From the NCBI RefSeq assembly GCF_003586445.1, contig NZ_CP030028.1, forward strand, positions 3,114,501-3,178,500: 64,000 bases of DNA, given 5' to 3'. Both the position numbers and the translations under genes were made by a program. Below, in pieces: positions 33,864-43,105 of the stretch; position 1 is the stretch's first letter, and every line of letters begins with the position of its first letter. The notes under the pieces are model-generated. The model had not been told where the DNA came from. It saw only the letters and a list, made by a program, of their open reading frames with translations, and did not search any database. The stretch comes from Bacillus sp. Y1. Lineage in GTDB: Bacteria; Bacillota; Bacilli; Bacillales; Cytobacillaceae.

Positions 33864-35264
33864 CTACCCTTCCTTATTAACCGCCTTTTTCTTTTGCGCT
33901 TCAAATTTCTTATTCTTTAGTTCATCCCGCTTTTCACGTTTATCCTTTAAAGAGGTGTGATCAGGATTGGAGTCATATTCTTTTCTGCGTTCCAAACGAT
34001 TTAACTCTTCTGGTACAAGATTTGGCTTTACATCATTCATTAGTCCCGCGATTCCAACTAATGATTTTTTATCTTCGAAGTCAGAATAGATTTGTTTAAA
34101 GTAATCCTCCGCTCTACCAGAAACATAGTTCTGAGGCTCTGGATAAGAAGTGATAACACCCTCAAAGTTGCGTAGTACCACTTTGTCAGCACTCTGCGAA
34201 ATTAAGTAGTTAGGCTGCAGAGCAATTTTCCCTCCACCACCAGGAGCATCAACAACAAATGTAGGTACTGCATACCCAGACGTGTGCCCTCGTAACCCTT
34301 CTATGATTTCTAACCCTTTTGAAACAGGTGCTCGGAAATGGCCGATGCCTTCTGAAAGGTCACATTGGTATATATAATAGGGGCGAACTCTTATCTTTAC
34401 TAAATCATGCATGAGCTTTTTCATGATTGGGACAGAATCGTTAATACCTGCTAGGATCACCGATTGGTTTCCGATTGGTACTCCTGCGTTCGCTAGCATT
34501 TCGCATGCCTTTTTAGATTCCTCTGTAATTTCAATTGATGTATTAAAATGAGTATTCAACCAAACTGGGTGATACTTTTTCAAGATATTACACAGATTTT
34601 CTGTGATTCGTTGTGGAAATACAACTGGTGCTCTAGTACCTATTCTTATGATTTCAACGTGATCGATCTCTCTTAAATTCTTTAAGATATATTCAAGTAC
34701 ATTATCATTGATTAAAAGGCCATCTCCACCAGAAATGAGAACATCTCTTATTTGTGGCGTATTTCTTATATAACTGATTGCACCGTCTAATTGCTTTTTA
34801 GGAACTCCCATCCCGATTTGACCAGAAAAGCGGCGTCTCGTACAATAGCGACAATACATGGAACACTGATTTGTTACGAGGAATAACACTCGATCTGGAT
34901 AACGGTGGGTCAAACCTGGTGTTGGGGAATCTTCATCTTCGTGGAGAGGATCTTCCAGATCGTATCTTGTTTTAACAATCTCTTGTGAAATAGGAACCGA
35001 CTGCATTCTTATCGGACATCTTGGATCATCCGGATTCATTAACGATGCATAATATGGAGTAATATTTAGTGGAATGGTTTTTGTTGAGATCTTTACTCCT
35101 TCTTCTTCTTCAGGGGTTAAGTTAATAACTTTTCGTAAATCATCCAATGTACGGATCGTATTTGTGAGTTGCCAAATCCAATCATTCCACTGCTCCTCCG
35201 TAACATCCTTCCAAAGTTCTATCGAAGACCAATGACGATCTGGTTTATATAATGAATGTTTCAT
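33864..35264 (-). CDS. kamA: L-lysine 2,3-aminomutase
   Basis: A 466-residue radical-SAM, PLP-dependent enzyme converting L-lysine to L-beta-lysine. The iron-sulfur motif CSMYCRYC sits near residue 135, followed by TRRRFSGQ. The glycine-rich SAM region (DVLISGGDGLL) and the PLP lysine region (VDAPGGGGKIALQPNY) are present. It starts the beta-lysine pathway of the adjacent ablB-yodQRST genes. The start codon is eight bases from GGAGG and lies about 35 bases downstream of a sigma-54 promoter. A Lys/Glu-rich C-terminal tail of about 45 residues is longer than the clostridial enzyme's. Confidence 0.95.
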   Translation of the reverse strand: MKHSLYKPDRHWSSIELWKDVTEEQWNDWIWQLTNTIRTLDDLRKVINLTPEEEEGVKISTKTIPLNITPYYASLMNPDDPRCPIRMQSVPISQEIVKTRYDLEDPLHEDEDSPTPGLTHRYPDRVLFLVTNQCSMYCRYCTRRRFSGQIGMGVPKKQLDGAISYIRNTPQIRDVLISGGDGLLINDNVLEYILKNLREIDHVEIIRIGTRAPVVFPQRITENLCNILKKYHPVWLNTHFNTSIEITEESKKACEMLANAGVPIGNQSVILAGINDSVPIMKKLMHDLVKIRVRPYYIYQCDLSEGIGHFRAPVSKGLEIIEGLRGHTSGYAVPTFVVDAPGGGGKIALQPNYLISQSADKVVLRNFEGVITSYPEPQNYVSGRAEDYFKQIYSDFEDKKSLVGIAGLMNDVKPNLVPEELNRLERRKEYDSNPDHTSLKDKREKRDELKNKKFEAQKKKAVNKEG

Positions 35265-35299
35265 TCTTCATTCCTCCCAAACATGCTTTACATAAACTA

Positions 35300-35315
35300 T
35301 GCAAGTTTTGTGCCA
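35300..35315 (-). promoter_or_regulatory. Sigma-54 promoter of kamA
   Basis: On the minus strand TGGCAC (35310-35315), five bases, then TTGCA (35300-35304). This is the complete -24/-12 consensus. Transcription would begin near 35289, 25 bases before the kamA ATG. Confidence 0.88.
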
Positions 35316-35330
35316 AAACCTATAATCGGA

Positions 35331-35465
35331 GGCGCTGTTTTGAATAGACTTTTCAGTTACCGTTGGGATGCTTGTTATTACTTCATAGGCATTGAAACCC
35401 CCTTTCAGTTACCGCAAAGCTTTATTTTTCTCTTCTACGGGCACTGAAACCCCCGTTCAATTACC
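35331..35465 (-). repeat. Three tandem 52-bp units with 26-bp dyads; candidate enhancer sites
   Basis: Complete dyads at 35388-35413 (GGCATTGAAA-CCCCC-TTTCAGTTACC) and 35440-35465 (GGCACTGAAA-CCCCC-GTTCAATTACC). A third right half lies at 35351-35361 and its left half is degraded. Corresponding points are exactly 52 bases apart, close to five helical turns, while the 26-base linkers differ. The block lies roughly 60-175 bases upstream of the kamA start site and just downstream of a sigma-54 activator gene, where its binding sites would be expected. Confidence 0.65.
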
Positions 35466-35519
35466 ATTCAACCTTTTTTCCTCTCTCATGGGTCTTCTAT
35501 ATCTTAATCTCCATACAAA

Positions 35520-35543
35520 AAGGTGCCGATTACTCGGCACCTT
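35520..35543 (-). terminator. Terminator of the sigma-54 activator gene
   Basis: AAGGTGCCGA / TCGGCACCTT with a four-base loop. The stop codon is in the loop and a T-run follows on the minus strand. Confidence 0.85.
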
Positions 35544-36933
35544 GCAGCTCGTACTTTTGAATTTTGTATTGCAGGGTTTGTCTTGGAATTTTCAGCAGTT
35601 TGGCAGCTTGCTTTATGTTTCCACTCGTTTCCTTAAGAGCGTCACAAATCATATTTTTTTCTAGCTCCTCGATTTGTCCCTTTAGAGAATAATCTTTGAT
35701 GACTTTCCTAGATGCAGAGGTATTTCCTTTCAGCATGGCTGGTAGATGTTCCATACCCAAACTTGTTTCTTCACAAACATTCATCATATATTCGATGGTA
35801 TGCTTGAGTTCCCGAACATTCCCTGGCCACTCATAGGATTGAAAAATGTTCATAACTTCAGTAGACACACCTTGTATATTTTTATGAAGAACCCCATTAT
35901 AATGATCGAGAAATTTTATTGATAAAAATTTAATGTCTTCTGGCCTTTTTCTAAGCGGCAATAGCTCAAACGTTAATACATTTAATCGGTAAAAGATATC
36001 CGTTCTTATCAGCTTTTCTTCCAGTGCTTTTCTAGGATGCACATTCATTGCAGCGATCACCCGAACATCTACCTGGACACTTTTCGAAGAGCCAATACGA
36101 CGAATCATTCCGTCTTCAAGAACACGTAATAGCTTTGCCTGCAAATCAACCGGCATGGCATGAAGCTCATCCAAAAACAGCGTACCCCCATCCGCAAGCT
36201 CAAACAATCCAGGTCGGTCAACTGCTCCCGTATAACTCCCTTTTGCTGTACCAAAGAGAATGCTCTCGAGTAAAGTTTCTGGAATGGCAGCGCAATTTTG
36301 AACAATGAAAGGGGCATGTCTTCGAACAGATGCGTCGTGTATCCCTTGAACAAATAATTCTTTCCCCGTTCCACTTTCGCCATAAACTAATATTGACGAT
36401 TGCGATTTTGCAAGCTTATATGCTTCTCTTTTTATTTGAAGAAACTCATTATTTTCTGTAAGTAAATCATCTAAAGTATACTTAACTGCGCTTTTGCTTT
36501 TTTTCTTAGTATTCATCACTTGTTTTTCTTTTTGTAAATCCAATAATTGTTCAGACAATCTTTTAATACTGGAATAATCCTTCGCTATTTCCATCGCGCC
36601 AAAAAAATCGCCCTTTACACATATAGGAATCGTTGAATTAATCGTTTCAATCTTTTTCCCATGAATATTGGAATATGATTGAGCCACATTCACAATTTCT
36701 TTTCGAGACTTCAATACTCTTAATAACGTGCTCGTCTCTTCTGTTAACGATGGAAACACTTCTAATAACGGCTTCCCTATTACTTCACCCACGGTTAATC
36801 CATCGTGCTGAGCGGCCACTTCGTTATAAAAAATCGTCTTGCCGTTTAGATCCACAACGTGAATTCCCTCATCAACGCCCTTTAAGATTTCCGTCACTAC
36901 TTCGATGGAAATACTGCTTGTTTCAAACATCAT
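35530..36933 (-). CDS. PAS-containing sigma-54-dependent activator
   Basis: A regulator of about 467 residues: PAS sensor about 10-115, AAA+ domain about 155-385 and a Fis-type helix-turn-helix at the C-terminus (GNIKQAAKLLKIPRQTLQYKI). Walker A is GESGTGKE, Walker B LFLDELHAMP, and the sigma-54-contacting loop is GSYTGA instead of GAFTGA. ATP hydrolysis would open sigma-54 promoters, and kamA immediately downstream has one. A kam-cluster activator of this kind (KamR) has been described in the B. cereus group (recollection). Several adjacent start codons follow AGGTGG; 36933 is my choice. Confidence 0.88.
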   Translation of the reverse strand: MMFETSSISIEVVTEILKGVDEGIHVVDLNGKTIFYNEVAAQHDGLTVGEVIGKPLLEVFPSLTEETSTLLRVLKSRKEIVNVAQSYSNIHGKKIETINSTIPICVKGDFFGAMEIAKDYSSIKRLSEQLLDLQKEKQVMNTKKKSKSAVKYTLDDLLTENNEFLQIKREAYKLAKSQSSILVYGESGTGKELFVQGIHDASVRRHAPFIVQNCAAIPETLLESILFGTAKGSYTGAVDRPGLFELADGGTLFLDELHAMPVDLQAKLLRVLEDGMIRRIGSSKSVQVDVRVIAAMNVHPRKALEEKLIRTDIFYRLNVLTFELLPLRKRPEDIKFLSIKFLDHYNGVLHKNIQGVSTEVMNIFQSYEWPGNVRELKHTIEYMMNVCEETSLGMEHLPAMLKGNTSASRKVIKDYSLKGQIEELEKNMICDALKETSGNIKQAAKLLKIPRQTLQYKIQKYELQGAE

Positions 36934-36988
36934 CATCACCCACCTAAAGCATATATATGCCTATGTGCCGAAAAACTGTCACTTTATA

Positions 36989-37858
36989 TTAATTTTCGGC
37001 AGCTTGGTAGGTGGATAAATTTTTCACCCAAACATTCATGTCTTCCAGCTTATCAAAAATGTAACAATTGTTCACTAACCGTCCTCTGTATTGATAGCCT
37101 AATTGGTGGAGAACGGCATTCATTCCAAAGGAAAGCGACCTTGCTATAGAGTAGGAACAATAGATTTGTTGTTCAAATAAGTCTTCTTCAAGCTTTTTCA
37201 AAAGGATCTTCATTAATCCAAATTTTCGGTGTTCCTTCTTAGTCGCGCAATCCGTTAATTCTGCGTTACGAAACAAGGAATTCACTTCAGCAGATGCGGC
37301 ACTAATCATTTCATGATGATACATAAATGCATAGTAGATGGTACCTTCTTTCATTGTCTTTTTCACATATTCGGGATCATGCAGGGGAGTGGGATAAATT
37401 TGAAATACCTCTCGATACAAATCCGAAAGCATTACCGCTTCCTTCTCACCCACTTTCATAATCTTGTAATCTGCTGGTGGCATAATCACTTGTGACGACC
37501 TCTTTAGATGCTGGACAGAAGCAATGATATCTTCTTCCACTTGAAGATGAGCGGTAAAAGCTCTGTCCGGCTCAAGGTATTTACAAAAAAAATATCCATC
37601 CGATCCTAAAAAATACCCATCTATGATCGCTTCATTCCTATATCCCTTTTCTAAAAATATTTTGTAGTCCTCAAATTTTCCTTTCATAATTATTTTTTCA
37701 CTATTCGCCTGTTTTGCAAGCTCTTCAGTAGTTTGGATGACGAGGTAGGGGTCCCCCACATAATGATCCACTCGTACACGTTTATTAAAAACATCCATGT
37801 AAACTTCGAATCGAATCCCACTTTCCTCAACTGTACGATAAGCTGGCAACTGATTCAT
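36989..37858 (-). CDS. ablB: Beta-lysine N-acetyltransferase AblB
   Basis: A 289-residue GNAT protein of the YodP/AblB family that acetylates beta-lysine made by KamA. The C-terminal GNAT core (about 140-270) has EVNSLFRNAELTDCATKKEH and the acyl-CoA loop KKEHRKFGLMKILLKKLE; the N-terminal domain is specific to AblB. In archaea AblA-AblB make a compatible solute, whereas in Bacillus the product is thought to feed the downstream catabolic enzymes. SD AGGAGG precedes the ATG. Confidence 0.9.
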   Translation of the reverse strand: MNQLPAYRTVEESGIRFEVYMDVFNKRVRVDHYVGDPYLVIQTTEELAKQANSEKIIMKGKFEDYKIFLEKGYRNEAIIDGYFLGSDGYFFCKYLEPDRAFTAHLQVEEDIIASVQHLKRSSQVIMPPADYKIMKVGEKEAVMLSDLYREVFQIYPTPLHDPEYVKKTMKEGTIYYAFMYHHEMISAASAEVNSLFRNAELTDCATKKEHRKFGLMKILLKKLEEDLFEQQIYCSYSIARSLSFGMNAVLHQLGYQYRGRLVNNCYIFDKLEDMNVWVKNLSTYQAAEN

Positions 37859-37927
37859 CGTATCTCCTCCTAAAGGGAAAGCCCGACCAAATACTTGGTC
37901 AGACTTTCTTCATTATTTCTATACAAT

Positions 37928-39205
37928 CTATGAATCACTTCCACTTACTTCACACCAATTCAGGATGGTAGTAGCAATGATATCAGCACTGGTAAATAAA
38001 TCTTCTAAAACAATATATTCGTTCGCATCATGAGCGACCTCTGTTACGCCTGGACCGAAAATTACCACTGGAATATCTCCAATTTTTGATAGTACTCCTC
38101 CATCTGTACCCCATGGGGAAGCTTCAATAACAGGGGAAGATCCCATAACTTCTCTATAGGATGACTCAAGAGTAGTAAGTAACGGATGTTCTATTTCTAA
38201 ATCGCCGGGGATCCACCTTCCACCAAACCACTCAACCTTGGTTGGATAGTCTTTAAACCAAATGTCCTTCTTTTCGAGCTCCTGCAATGAATGTTCTAGT
38301 TCAGCCTGGACGGCAGACATTTTTTCGTCTGGTGCTACACCAATTCTTCCCTCTATTATACAAATATCTGGAACGGAGGATGGCCAATCCCCGCTATGAA
38401 TCTTCCCGATATTTATCGGGATGGGAATGGGTATATTTTTATATAATGGATCTACAATTCTACTATTCCGAACCTTTTCTAGCTCATTCAACTGATTGAT
38501 CACCAATATTCCCTTTTCAATTGCATTTACCCCTTCATACCTAGTACCCCCATGTGCTGAGCGTCCTTTAACAGTCACACGAAACCACATAGAGCCTTGC
38601 TGCTTTGGAAAGATTTTCAGATTTGTAGGCTCAGGAATAATCGCTCCATCCGCCAGATATCCCCTTAGCACGGCGGCCAAGGTTCCCGCACCCCCACTTT
38701 CTTCTTCTATCACACTCTGGAAAATGATATCACCTTTCAGCTGTATCTCTGCAGCAATAATCGCTTCCATCGCAAGAAGAAGGGCCACCGTTCCTCCCTT
38801 CATGTCTGTGGACCCACGACCATATAATCTTCCCTCTTCGATTAAGCCACTAAAAGGGTCATCCTTCCACTCAGCCAAGTTATTTTCTGGCACCACATCA
38901 ATATGACCGTTTAGAATTAATGATTTACCGTTTCCAGTACCCTTCAAAACACCAACAACATTCGGATTCCCAGTATAATCCTTTCGATCCGAGCAGTAAG
39001 CAGGATGGTTCATAAGGGTCTTATCACCAATCTCCCAAATATCGAGCTGAAGACCTAGTTCTCTACACTTTTCAATAATTATTGCTTGAGCAGCAGCTTC
39101 CTTCCCCCTTACACTTCCCTCTTGTACAAGCTTTTGAAGAAGTCTAGTTGCATGTACGCGATTCCTTTTAATCCACTTTCTAACTTTGCGAAGCTCCTCT
39201 TCCAT
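37928..39205 (-). CDS. yodQ: M20-family deacylase of the beta-lysine pathway
   Basis: A 425-residue metal-dependent deacetylase of the ArgE/DapE group. Zinc ligands are visible in NGHIDVVPE, GRGSTDMKGG and EEESGGAG, plus the C-terminal HDANEY. It equals YodQ of B. subtilis, which sits in the kamA operon, and probably removes the N-acetyl group put on by AblB (inference). Ends 69 bases before ablB. Confidence 0.88.
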   Translation of the reverse strand: MEEELRKVRKWIKRNRVHATRLLQKLVQEGSVRGKEAAAQAIIIEKCRELGLQLDIWEIGDKTLMNHPAYCSDRKDYTGNPNVVGVLKGTGNGKSLILNGHIDVVPENNLAEWKDDPFSGLIEEGRLYGRGSTDMKGGTVALLLAMEAIIAAEIQLKGDIIFQSVIEEESGGAGTLAAVLRGYLADGAIIPEPTNLKIFPKQQGSMWFRVTVKGRSAHGGTRYEGVNAIEKGILVINQLNELEKVRNSRIVDPLYKNIPIPIPINIGKIHSGDWPSSVPDICIIEGRIGVAPDEKMSAVQAELEHSLQELEKKDIWFKDYPTKVEWFGGRWIPGDLEIEHPLLTTLESSYREVMGSSPVIEASPWGTDGGVLSKIGDIPVVIFGPGVTEVAHDANEYIVLEDLFTSADIIATTILNWCEVSGSDS

Positions 39206-39231
39206 CCCTCTTCGCCCCTTTATCTATTGTG

Positions 39232-39873
39232 TTACTTACAAAAAAATGAACAATTGGTACACTCTCGAACTTGATCCAATGTATATGGTTGAAAAACCTC
39301 ACTTAAAACTAAACCTTTATCAGTCACATGAAAGACGGCCATATCCGTGATAATCATATCCACACATGCCCGAGAGGTTAATGGAAAAGAGCATTCTTTT
39401 ACAATTTTGCTATTTCCCGCTTTATCCGTATGGTTCATTAATACGATCACCTTCTGCGCTTTCTGTGCAAGTTCCATCGCACCGCCCATACCAGGTATTT
39501 TTTTACCCGGAACAATCCAGTTCGCTAAATCTCCTTTTTCACTTACCTGCAATGCTCCTAAAATGGTGATATCCACGATTCCCCTACGTATCATTCCAAA
39601 TGCAATGACACTATCACAATAAGAACCACCACTAACTAAACTAACCGGGTATCCTCCAGCATTACAAAGGTTTTCATCCTCTTCCCCATGTTCTGGTGAA
39701 GGCCCCATCCCAACGATTCCATTCTCCGCATGAAACATGACATTTATTTCTGATGGAAGATGATTCGGAACAAGCGAGGGAATGCCTATCCCTAAATTGA
39801 CCACCATGCCTTCTTTGATTTCTGCCGCAGCTCTTTTGGCCATTTGATCACGGATACCTATTCCCATACCCAT
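39232..39873 (-). CDS. yodR: CoA-transferase subunit B
   Basis: A 213-residue beta subunit of a 3-oxoacid CoA-transferase. The catalytic glutamate is in AENGIVGMG, with GIGIPSLVP upstream and VVNLG. With subunit A it transfers CoA to a carboxylate intermediate. The ATG overlaps the subunit A gene by 16 bases. Matches YodR. The last residues contain a Cys pair (CTNCSFFCK), an odd terminal addition. Confidence 0.9.
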   Translation of the reverse strand: MGMGIGIRDQMAKRAAAEIKEGMVVNLGIGIPSLVPNHLPSEINVMFHAENGIVGMGPSPEHGEEDENLCNAGGYPVSLVSGGSYCDSVIAFGMIRRGIVDITILGALQVSEKGDLANWIVPGKKIPGMGGAMELAQKAQKVIVLMNHTDKAGNSKIVKECSFPLTSRACVDMIITDMAVFHVTDKGLVLSEVFQPYTLDQVRECTNCSFFCK

Positions 39874-40550
39874 TTCCAGTTCACCCCTTCCGTCGGTACA
39901 ATATAATTGACAAACACTCCAGGTGTGACGATTTCATCCGGATGAAGTTCACCCACTTCAACGATTTCCTCCACCTCTGCGATCGTAATATCTCCAGCCA
40001 TTGCTACCAATGGATTGGTATTTCTTGCACTTTTATCATAAATAAGGTTGCCATATTCATCTGCCTTCTTCGCATAGACAATCGATATAGGCGCACTTAA
40101 TGCTGTCTCTAGTAAATAACTTTTTCCCTCTAACACCACTTTCTCTTTATTGGTTGACACAAAGTCACTGTCCATTCCAATATCAGTTAGAAAAGCTGGA
40201 ATTCCTACGCCACCCGCTCTAATTCTCTCTACTAACGTTCCTTGAGGTGAAAATTCGACTTCAAGAGTTCCCTCTGTCATTAGTTGCCCTGCAACAGGAT
40301 TGGAACCAATATGAGAAGCAATGACTTTTTTTACTCGTCCGTTTGCTACAAGCCTCCCAATCCCTATATGTGGAAATCCGGTATCATTTCCAATAAGTGT
40401 TAAATCCTTAATCCCTTTATTGAGCATTCCTTCAATAATAGATGGCGGAGAACCAACCCCACCAAAACCACCAAACATAATTGTTCCACCGTCATGAAAT
40501 AAATCTAATACTTTTTCTACAGTGGTAATCTTATTGAAGCGATTTTTCAT
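39858..40550 (-). CDS. yodS: CoA-transferase subunit A
   Basis: A 230-residue alpha subunit of the same CoA-transferase. The nucleotide/CoA signature GGTIMFGGFGGVGSP is at about 18-32, and NDTGFPHIG follows. Its start overlaps the aminotransferase stop by four bases (ATGA) and its end overlaps the subunit B start, so translation of the three is coupled. Matches YodS. Confidence 0.92.
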   Translation of the reverse strand: MKNRFNKITTVEKVLDLFHDGGTIMFGGFGGVGSPPSIIEGMLNKGIKDLTLIGNDTGFPHIGIGRLVANGRVKKVIASHIGSNPVAGQLMTEGTLEVEFSPQGTLVERIRAGGVGIPAFLTDIGMDSDFVSTNKEKVVLEGKSYLLETALSAPISIVYAKKADEYGNLIYDKSARNTNPLVAMAGDITIAEVEEIVEVGELHPDEIVTPGVFVNYIVPTEGVNWKWVWE

Positions 40551-41899
40551 GATTTACCTCCCCCCTCTAAAAATTCATTGGAAAAGTCTAGGAAGGTTTT
40601 ACGCAGAAGAATTAGTAATTCATCGATCTCGTCCTTAGAAATCGTCAGGGGCGGAGCAAGGATAATAGCATCTCCATGAATTCCGTCAAGCCCAGCAGCT
40701 GAAGGGTAAAGCAGTAAGCCATTGTTAGCCCCGAGCTGAATCATTTTATTTGTTACTTGATCTCCTCTTGGAAAAGGCTCTTTATTTTCTACCGATTGAA
40801 CAAATTCAATCCCGATTAACAACCCTTTACCCCGAATATCTCCAATAAATGAAAATTCTTCTTTTATTTCTTGTAAATGATGAAATAAATAAAAGCCCTT
40901 CAATTCAACTTGCTCAATAATTCTATTATTTTGTAAATATTCCATGACTGCTAGTGAAACCGCGCATGATTGTGGGTTCGCACTTAGGGTGTGACCACTC
41001 ATTACACTTTTTGTTCCAGCCAAGATTGGTTCCATCACTTTGTCACTCACTAAAGCAGCAGCAATAGGTGCATAACCTGCTCCCATTCCTTTGCCAAGCG
41101 CGACTATATCTGGCTCCACTCCCCAGTGCTCACAAGCTAGCATTTTGCCTGTCCGGCCAAATCCAGTCATTACTTCATCTGCGATAAAAAGAATATGATG
41201 TCGATCACATATTTCTTTTATTACTTTATAATAACCAACTGGCGGTGATATTGCTCCACCCGCGGCCCCAATCACCGGCTCTGCGATAAAAGCAGCAATT
41301 TGGTCTGCTCCTATTTTTTCAATCACATTTTCTAGTTCAGTTGCACAGGCAAACTTACAGGAGGTGGGCTCTAAGTTATATGGACAACGGTAACAATAAG
41401 GAGGTTGTATGGCGGGAAAATCCTCAAGTAGAGGGACAAATCTTGCTCTCCTCAACGTATGACCTGACATCGATAATGCACCAAGCGTGATACCATGATA
41501 ACTAACCCATCGAGAAAGGACTTTATTTTTCGTTTTAACCCCTTTTTCCTGCCAATGCTGAATTGCTATTTTCATAGCCGTCTCTGTTGCTTCTGAGCCA
41601 CTATTTACAAAAAAACTCCAGTTCAAAGCCCCAACACATTGTTCAGCTATTTTTCTAGCAAGTGCTTCCGCTACTTCACTAGTAAATTGCGATCGGTAGA
41701 CAAAGGACACCCGTGTAGCTTGTTGAACCATCGCATCGATAATTTCCGGTACACCATGACCAATATTGGCTGTTACCGCACCAGATGAAGCATCGACATA
41801 CCTCTTCCCTTCCTTGTCATATAAATAAATGCCCTTCCCATAATCTATTGTTGGATATACCGCATCAAGCAGCGGTTTAATTAAATATGAATGCTCCAT
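40547..41899 (-). CDS. yodT: Class III aminotransferase of the beta-lysine pathway
   Basis: A 450-residue PLP-dependent omega-aminotransferase. The PLP lysine is in DIVALGKGMGAGYAP, the conserved Asp in LFIADEVMTGFGRTG, and NSGSEATE is the phosphate loop. It corresponds to YodT, first gene of the unit here. ATG 41897-41899 is four to five bases from GGGGGAG; 26 upstream in-frame codons do not look like this family. A cluster of four cysteines (CYRC...C...C about 147-163) is unusual for such enzymes. Confidence 0.9.
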   Translation of the reverse strand: MEHSYLIKPLLDAVYPTIDYGKGIYLYDKEGKRYVDASSGAVTANIGHGVPEIIDAMVQQATRVSFVYRSQFTSEVAEALARKIAEQCVGALNWSFFVNSGSEATETAMKIAIQHWQEKGVKTKNKVLSRWVSYHGITLGALSMSGHTLRRARFVPLLEDFPAIQPPYCYRCPYNLEPTSCKFACATELENVIEKIGADQIAAFIAEPVIGAAGGAISPPVGYYKVIKEICDRHHILFIADEVMTGFGRTGKMLACEHWGVEPDIVALGKGMGAGYAPIAAALVSDKVMEPILAGTKSVMSGHTLSANPQSCAVSLAVMEYLQNNRIIEQVELKGFYLFHHLQEIKEEFSFIGDIRGKGLLIGIEFVQSVENKEPFPRGDQVTNKMIQLGANNGLLLYPSAAGLDGIHGDAIILAPPLTISKDEIDELLILLRKTFLDFSNEFLEGGGKS

Positions 41900-42017
41900 T
41901 TGACTCCCCCGTTCATACAAGCGTAAGCGATGCCTTATAAGATTGTATGAGTAAGAAGTGGAAATCTTTCTTTGCAAACTGGTTTTTAGTGCCTAATTCA
42001 TGTTTTCTAGAAACAAA

Positions 42018-42047
42018 AAGGAACCAAACAAATTAATATGGCTCCTT
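42018..42047 (-). terminator. Terminator of the LD-carboxypeptidase gene
   Basis: AAGGAACCA / TGGCTCCTT (one mismatch) with T5 on the minus strand, just past the stop. Confidence 0.75.
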
Positions 42048-42057
42048 CTAACTCCTG

Positions 42058-43041
42058 TTATTGATCTATTTGTATGAAGCAGCTGCCTTGCTTCGCTTCA
42101 ATGGTTGCTTTACCACCAATTGGAATGGTGGCTATGGGACTGACATGTCCAAAGTTCACATTTGCGATAACCGGTATGTGAGAAATCTCCCTCTTTGAGG
42201 AAATTATTTTACGTAATGCTTCCTCTGTCACCTGTGAATCCTTTTGAAATCTTCCAATTAGTATGGCTTGGATGTCTTCGGCACCAGATAAATGTAAAAC
42301 CGATTGTAAATCTCGGTCAAAGGTAAGAGCATGCGACTCGTAGTCATCTTCAATAAACAAGATACTTCCTTTGAGGGAAGGCATAAATTCGGTGCCCTGA
42401 AGCAGATTCAAGGTACACAGATTACCTCCAATAAGTGTACCTTCTGCGTTTCCTTCTTGTAGAACTAGGTACTCCTTTTGCTCATGAAAATGGCGATCCT
42501 CTTGGTCTAAATACCAAGGATCATCACTCCAAAACTCTGATGGAAATACCTCATAAGGCGCATCATTTGTAACCGCTTGGATAAAGGAATCCATTGTATA
42601 TTCAAAACCATGCTTCATTCCAAAGGAAGAAAAATGTGGACCGGAGTAGGTAACCAACCCCGTCTTTTGATAGATAGATAAATTTAAAGCGGTAATATCA
42701 CTATAACCGATAAGCACCTTAGGATTATTTTTTATGATGTTAAAATCTATATATTTAAGCAGTTGATTCGCGTTATAACCGCCTATTGCTGTAAAAATCC
42801 CTTTTACGTTCTGATCAAGAAATGCGTTATGCAAATCTTCTATCCGCTCCTCGATGCTGGTACTAAAAAACTCATCGTGTGTATGTACATGTTTTCCAAA
42901 CGTTACATGAAAGCCTAATGCTTCTAATCGACTTTTTGATATATCCACCTGTTTTTCCTTTAATATGGCCATACTTCTTGAAGGTGATATGACTCTAACC
43001 TCATCACCTGGTTGTAACCGCCGTGGAATCATCCCCACCAC
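42058..43041 (-). CDS. S66 LD-carboxypeptidase (LdcA/MccF family)
   Basis: A serine peptidase of about 327 residues that removes the terminal D-Ala from muropeptides or inactivates microcin-C-like nucleotides. Catalytic residues: Ser in IGYSDITAL, Glu in LFIEDDYES and His in NFGHVSPI. The sequence begins MVGMIPRRLQPGDEVRV. GTG 43041 is seven bases from AGGGGG; the ATG three codons later is adjacent to an inferior site. A much longer in-frame extension overlaps the upstream gene and is not conserved-looking. Confidence 0.87.
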   Translation of the reverse strand: MVGMIPRRLQPGDEVRVISPSRSMAILKEKQVDISKSRLEALGFHVTFGKHVHTHDEFFSTSIEERIEDLHNAFLDQNVKGIFTAIGGYNANQLLKYIDFNIIKNNPKVLIGYSDITALNLSIYQKTGLVTYSGPHFSSFGMKHGFEYTMDSFIQAVTNDAPYEVFPSEFWSDDPWYLDQEDRHFHEQKEYLVLQEGNAEGTLIGGNLCTLNLLQGTEFMPSLKGSILFIEDDYESHALTFDRDLQSVLHLSGAEDIQAILIGRFQKDSQVTEEALRKIISSKREISHIPVIANVNFGHVSPIATIPIGGKATIEAKQGSCFIQIDQ

Positions 43042-43074
43042 AATCCATCCCCCTTTATAAATAATCGATAAAAA

Positions 43075-43099
43075 GGACCTGCCATCTTTTGACAGGTCC
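43075..43099 (-). terminator. Terminator of the FAD-dependent protein gene
   Basis: GGACCTG / CAGGTCC with an 11-base loop and T5 on the minus strand. Confidence 0.75.
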
Positions 43100-43105
43100 A
43101 TCTTA

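Noticed and set aside
35351..35465. Degenerate CRISPR with TGAAAC-containing repeats
   Set aside because: Only three imperfect copies, linkers of 26 bases, no cas genes, and a better explanation as regulatory dyads upstream of a sigma-54 promoter.
38496..38906. Plus-strand 136-residue reading frame
   Set aside because: Antisense shadow of the M20 deacylase gene, without SD or family features.
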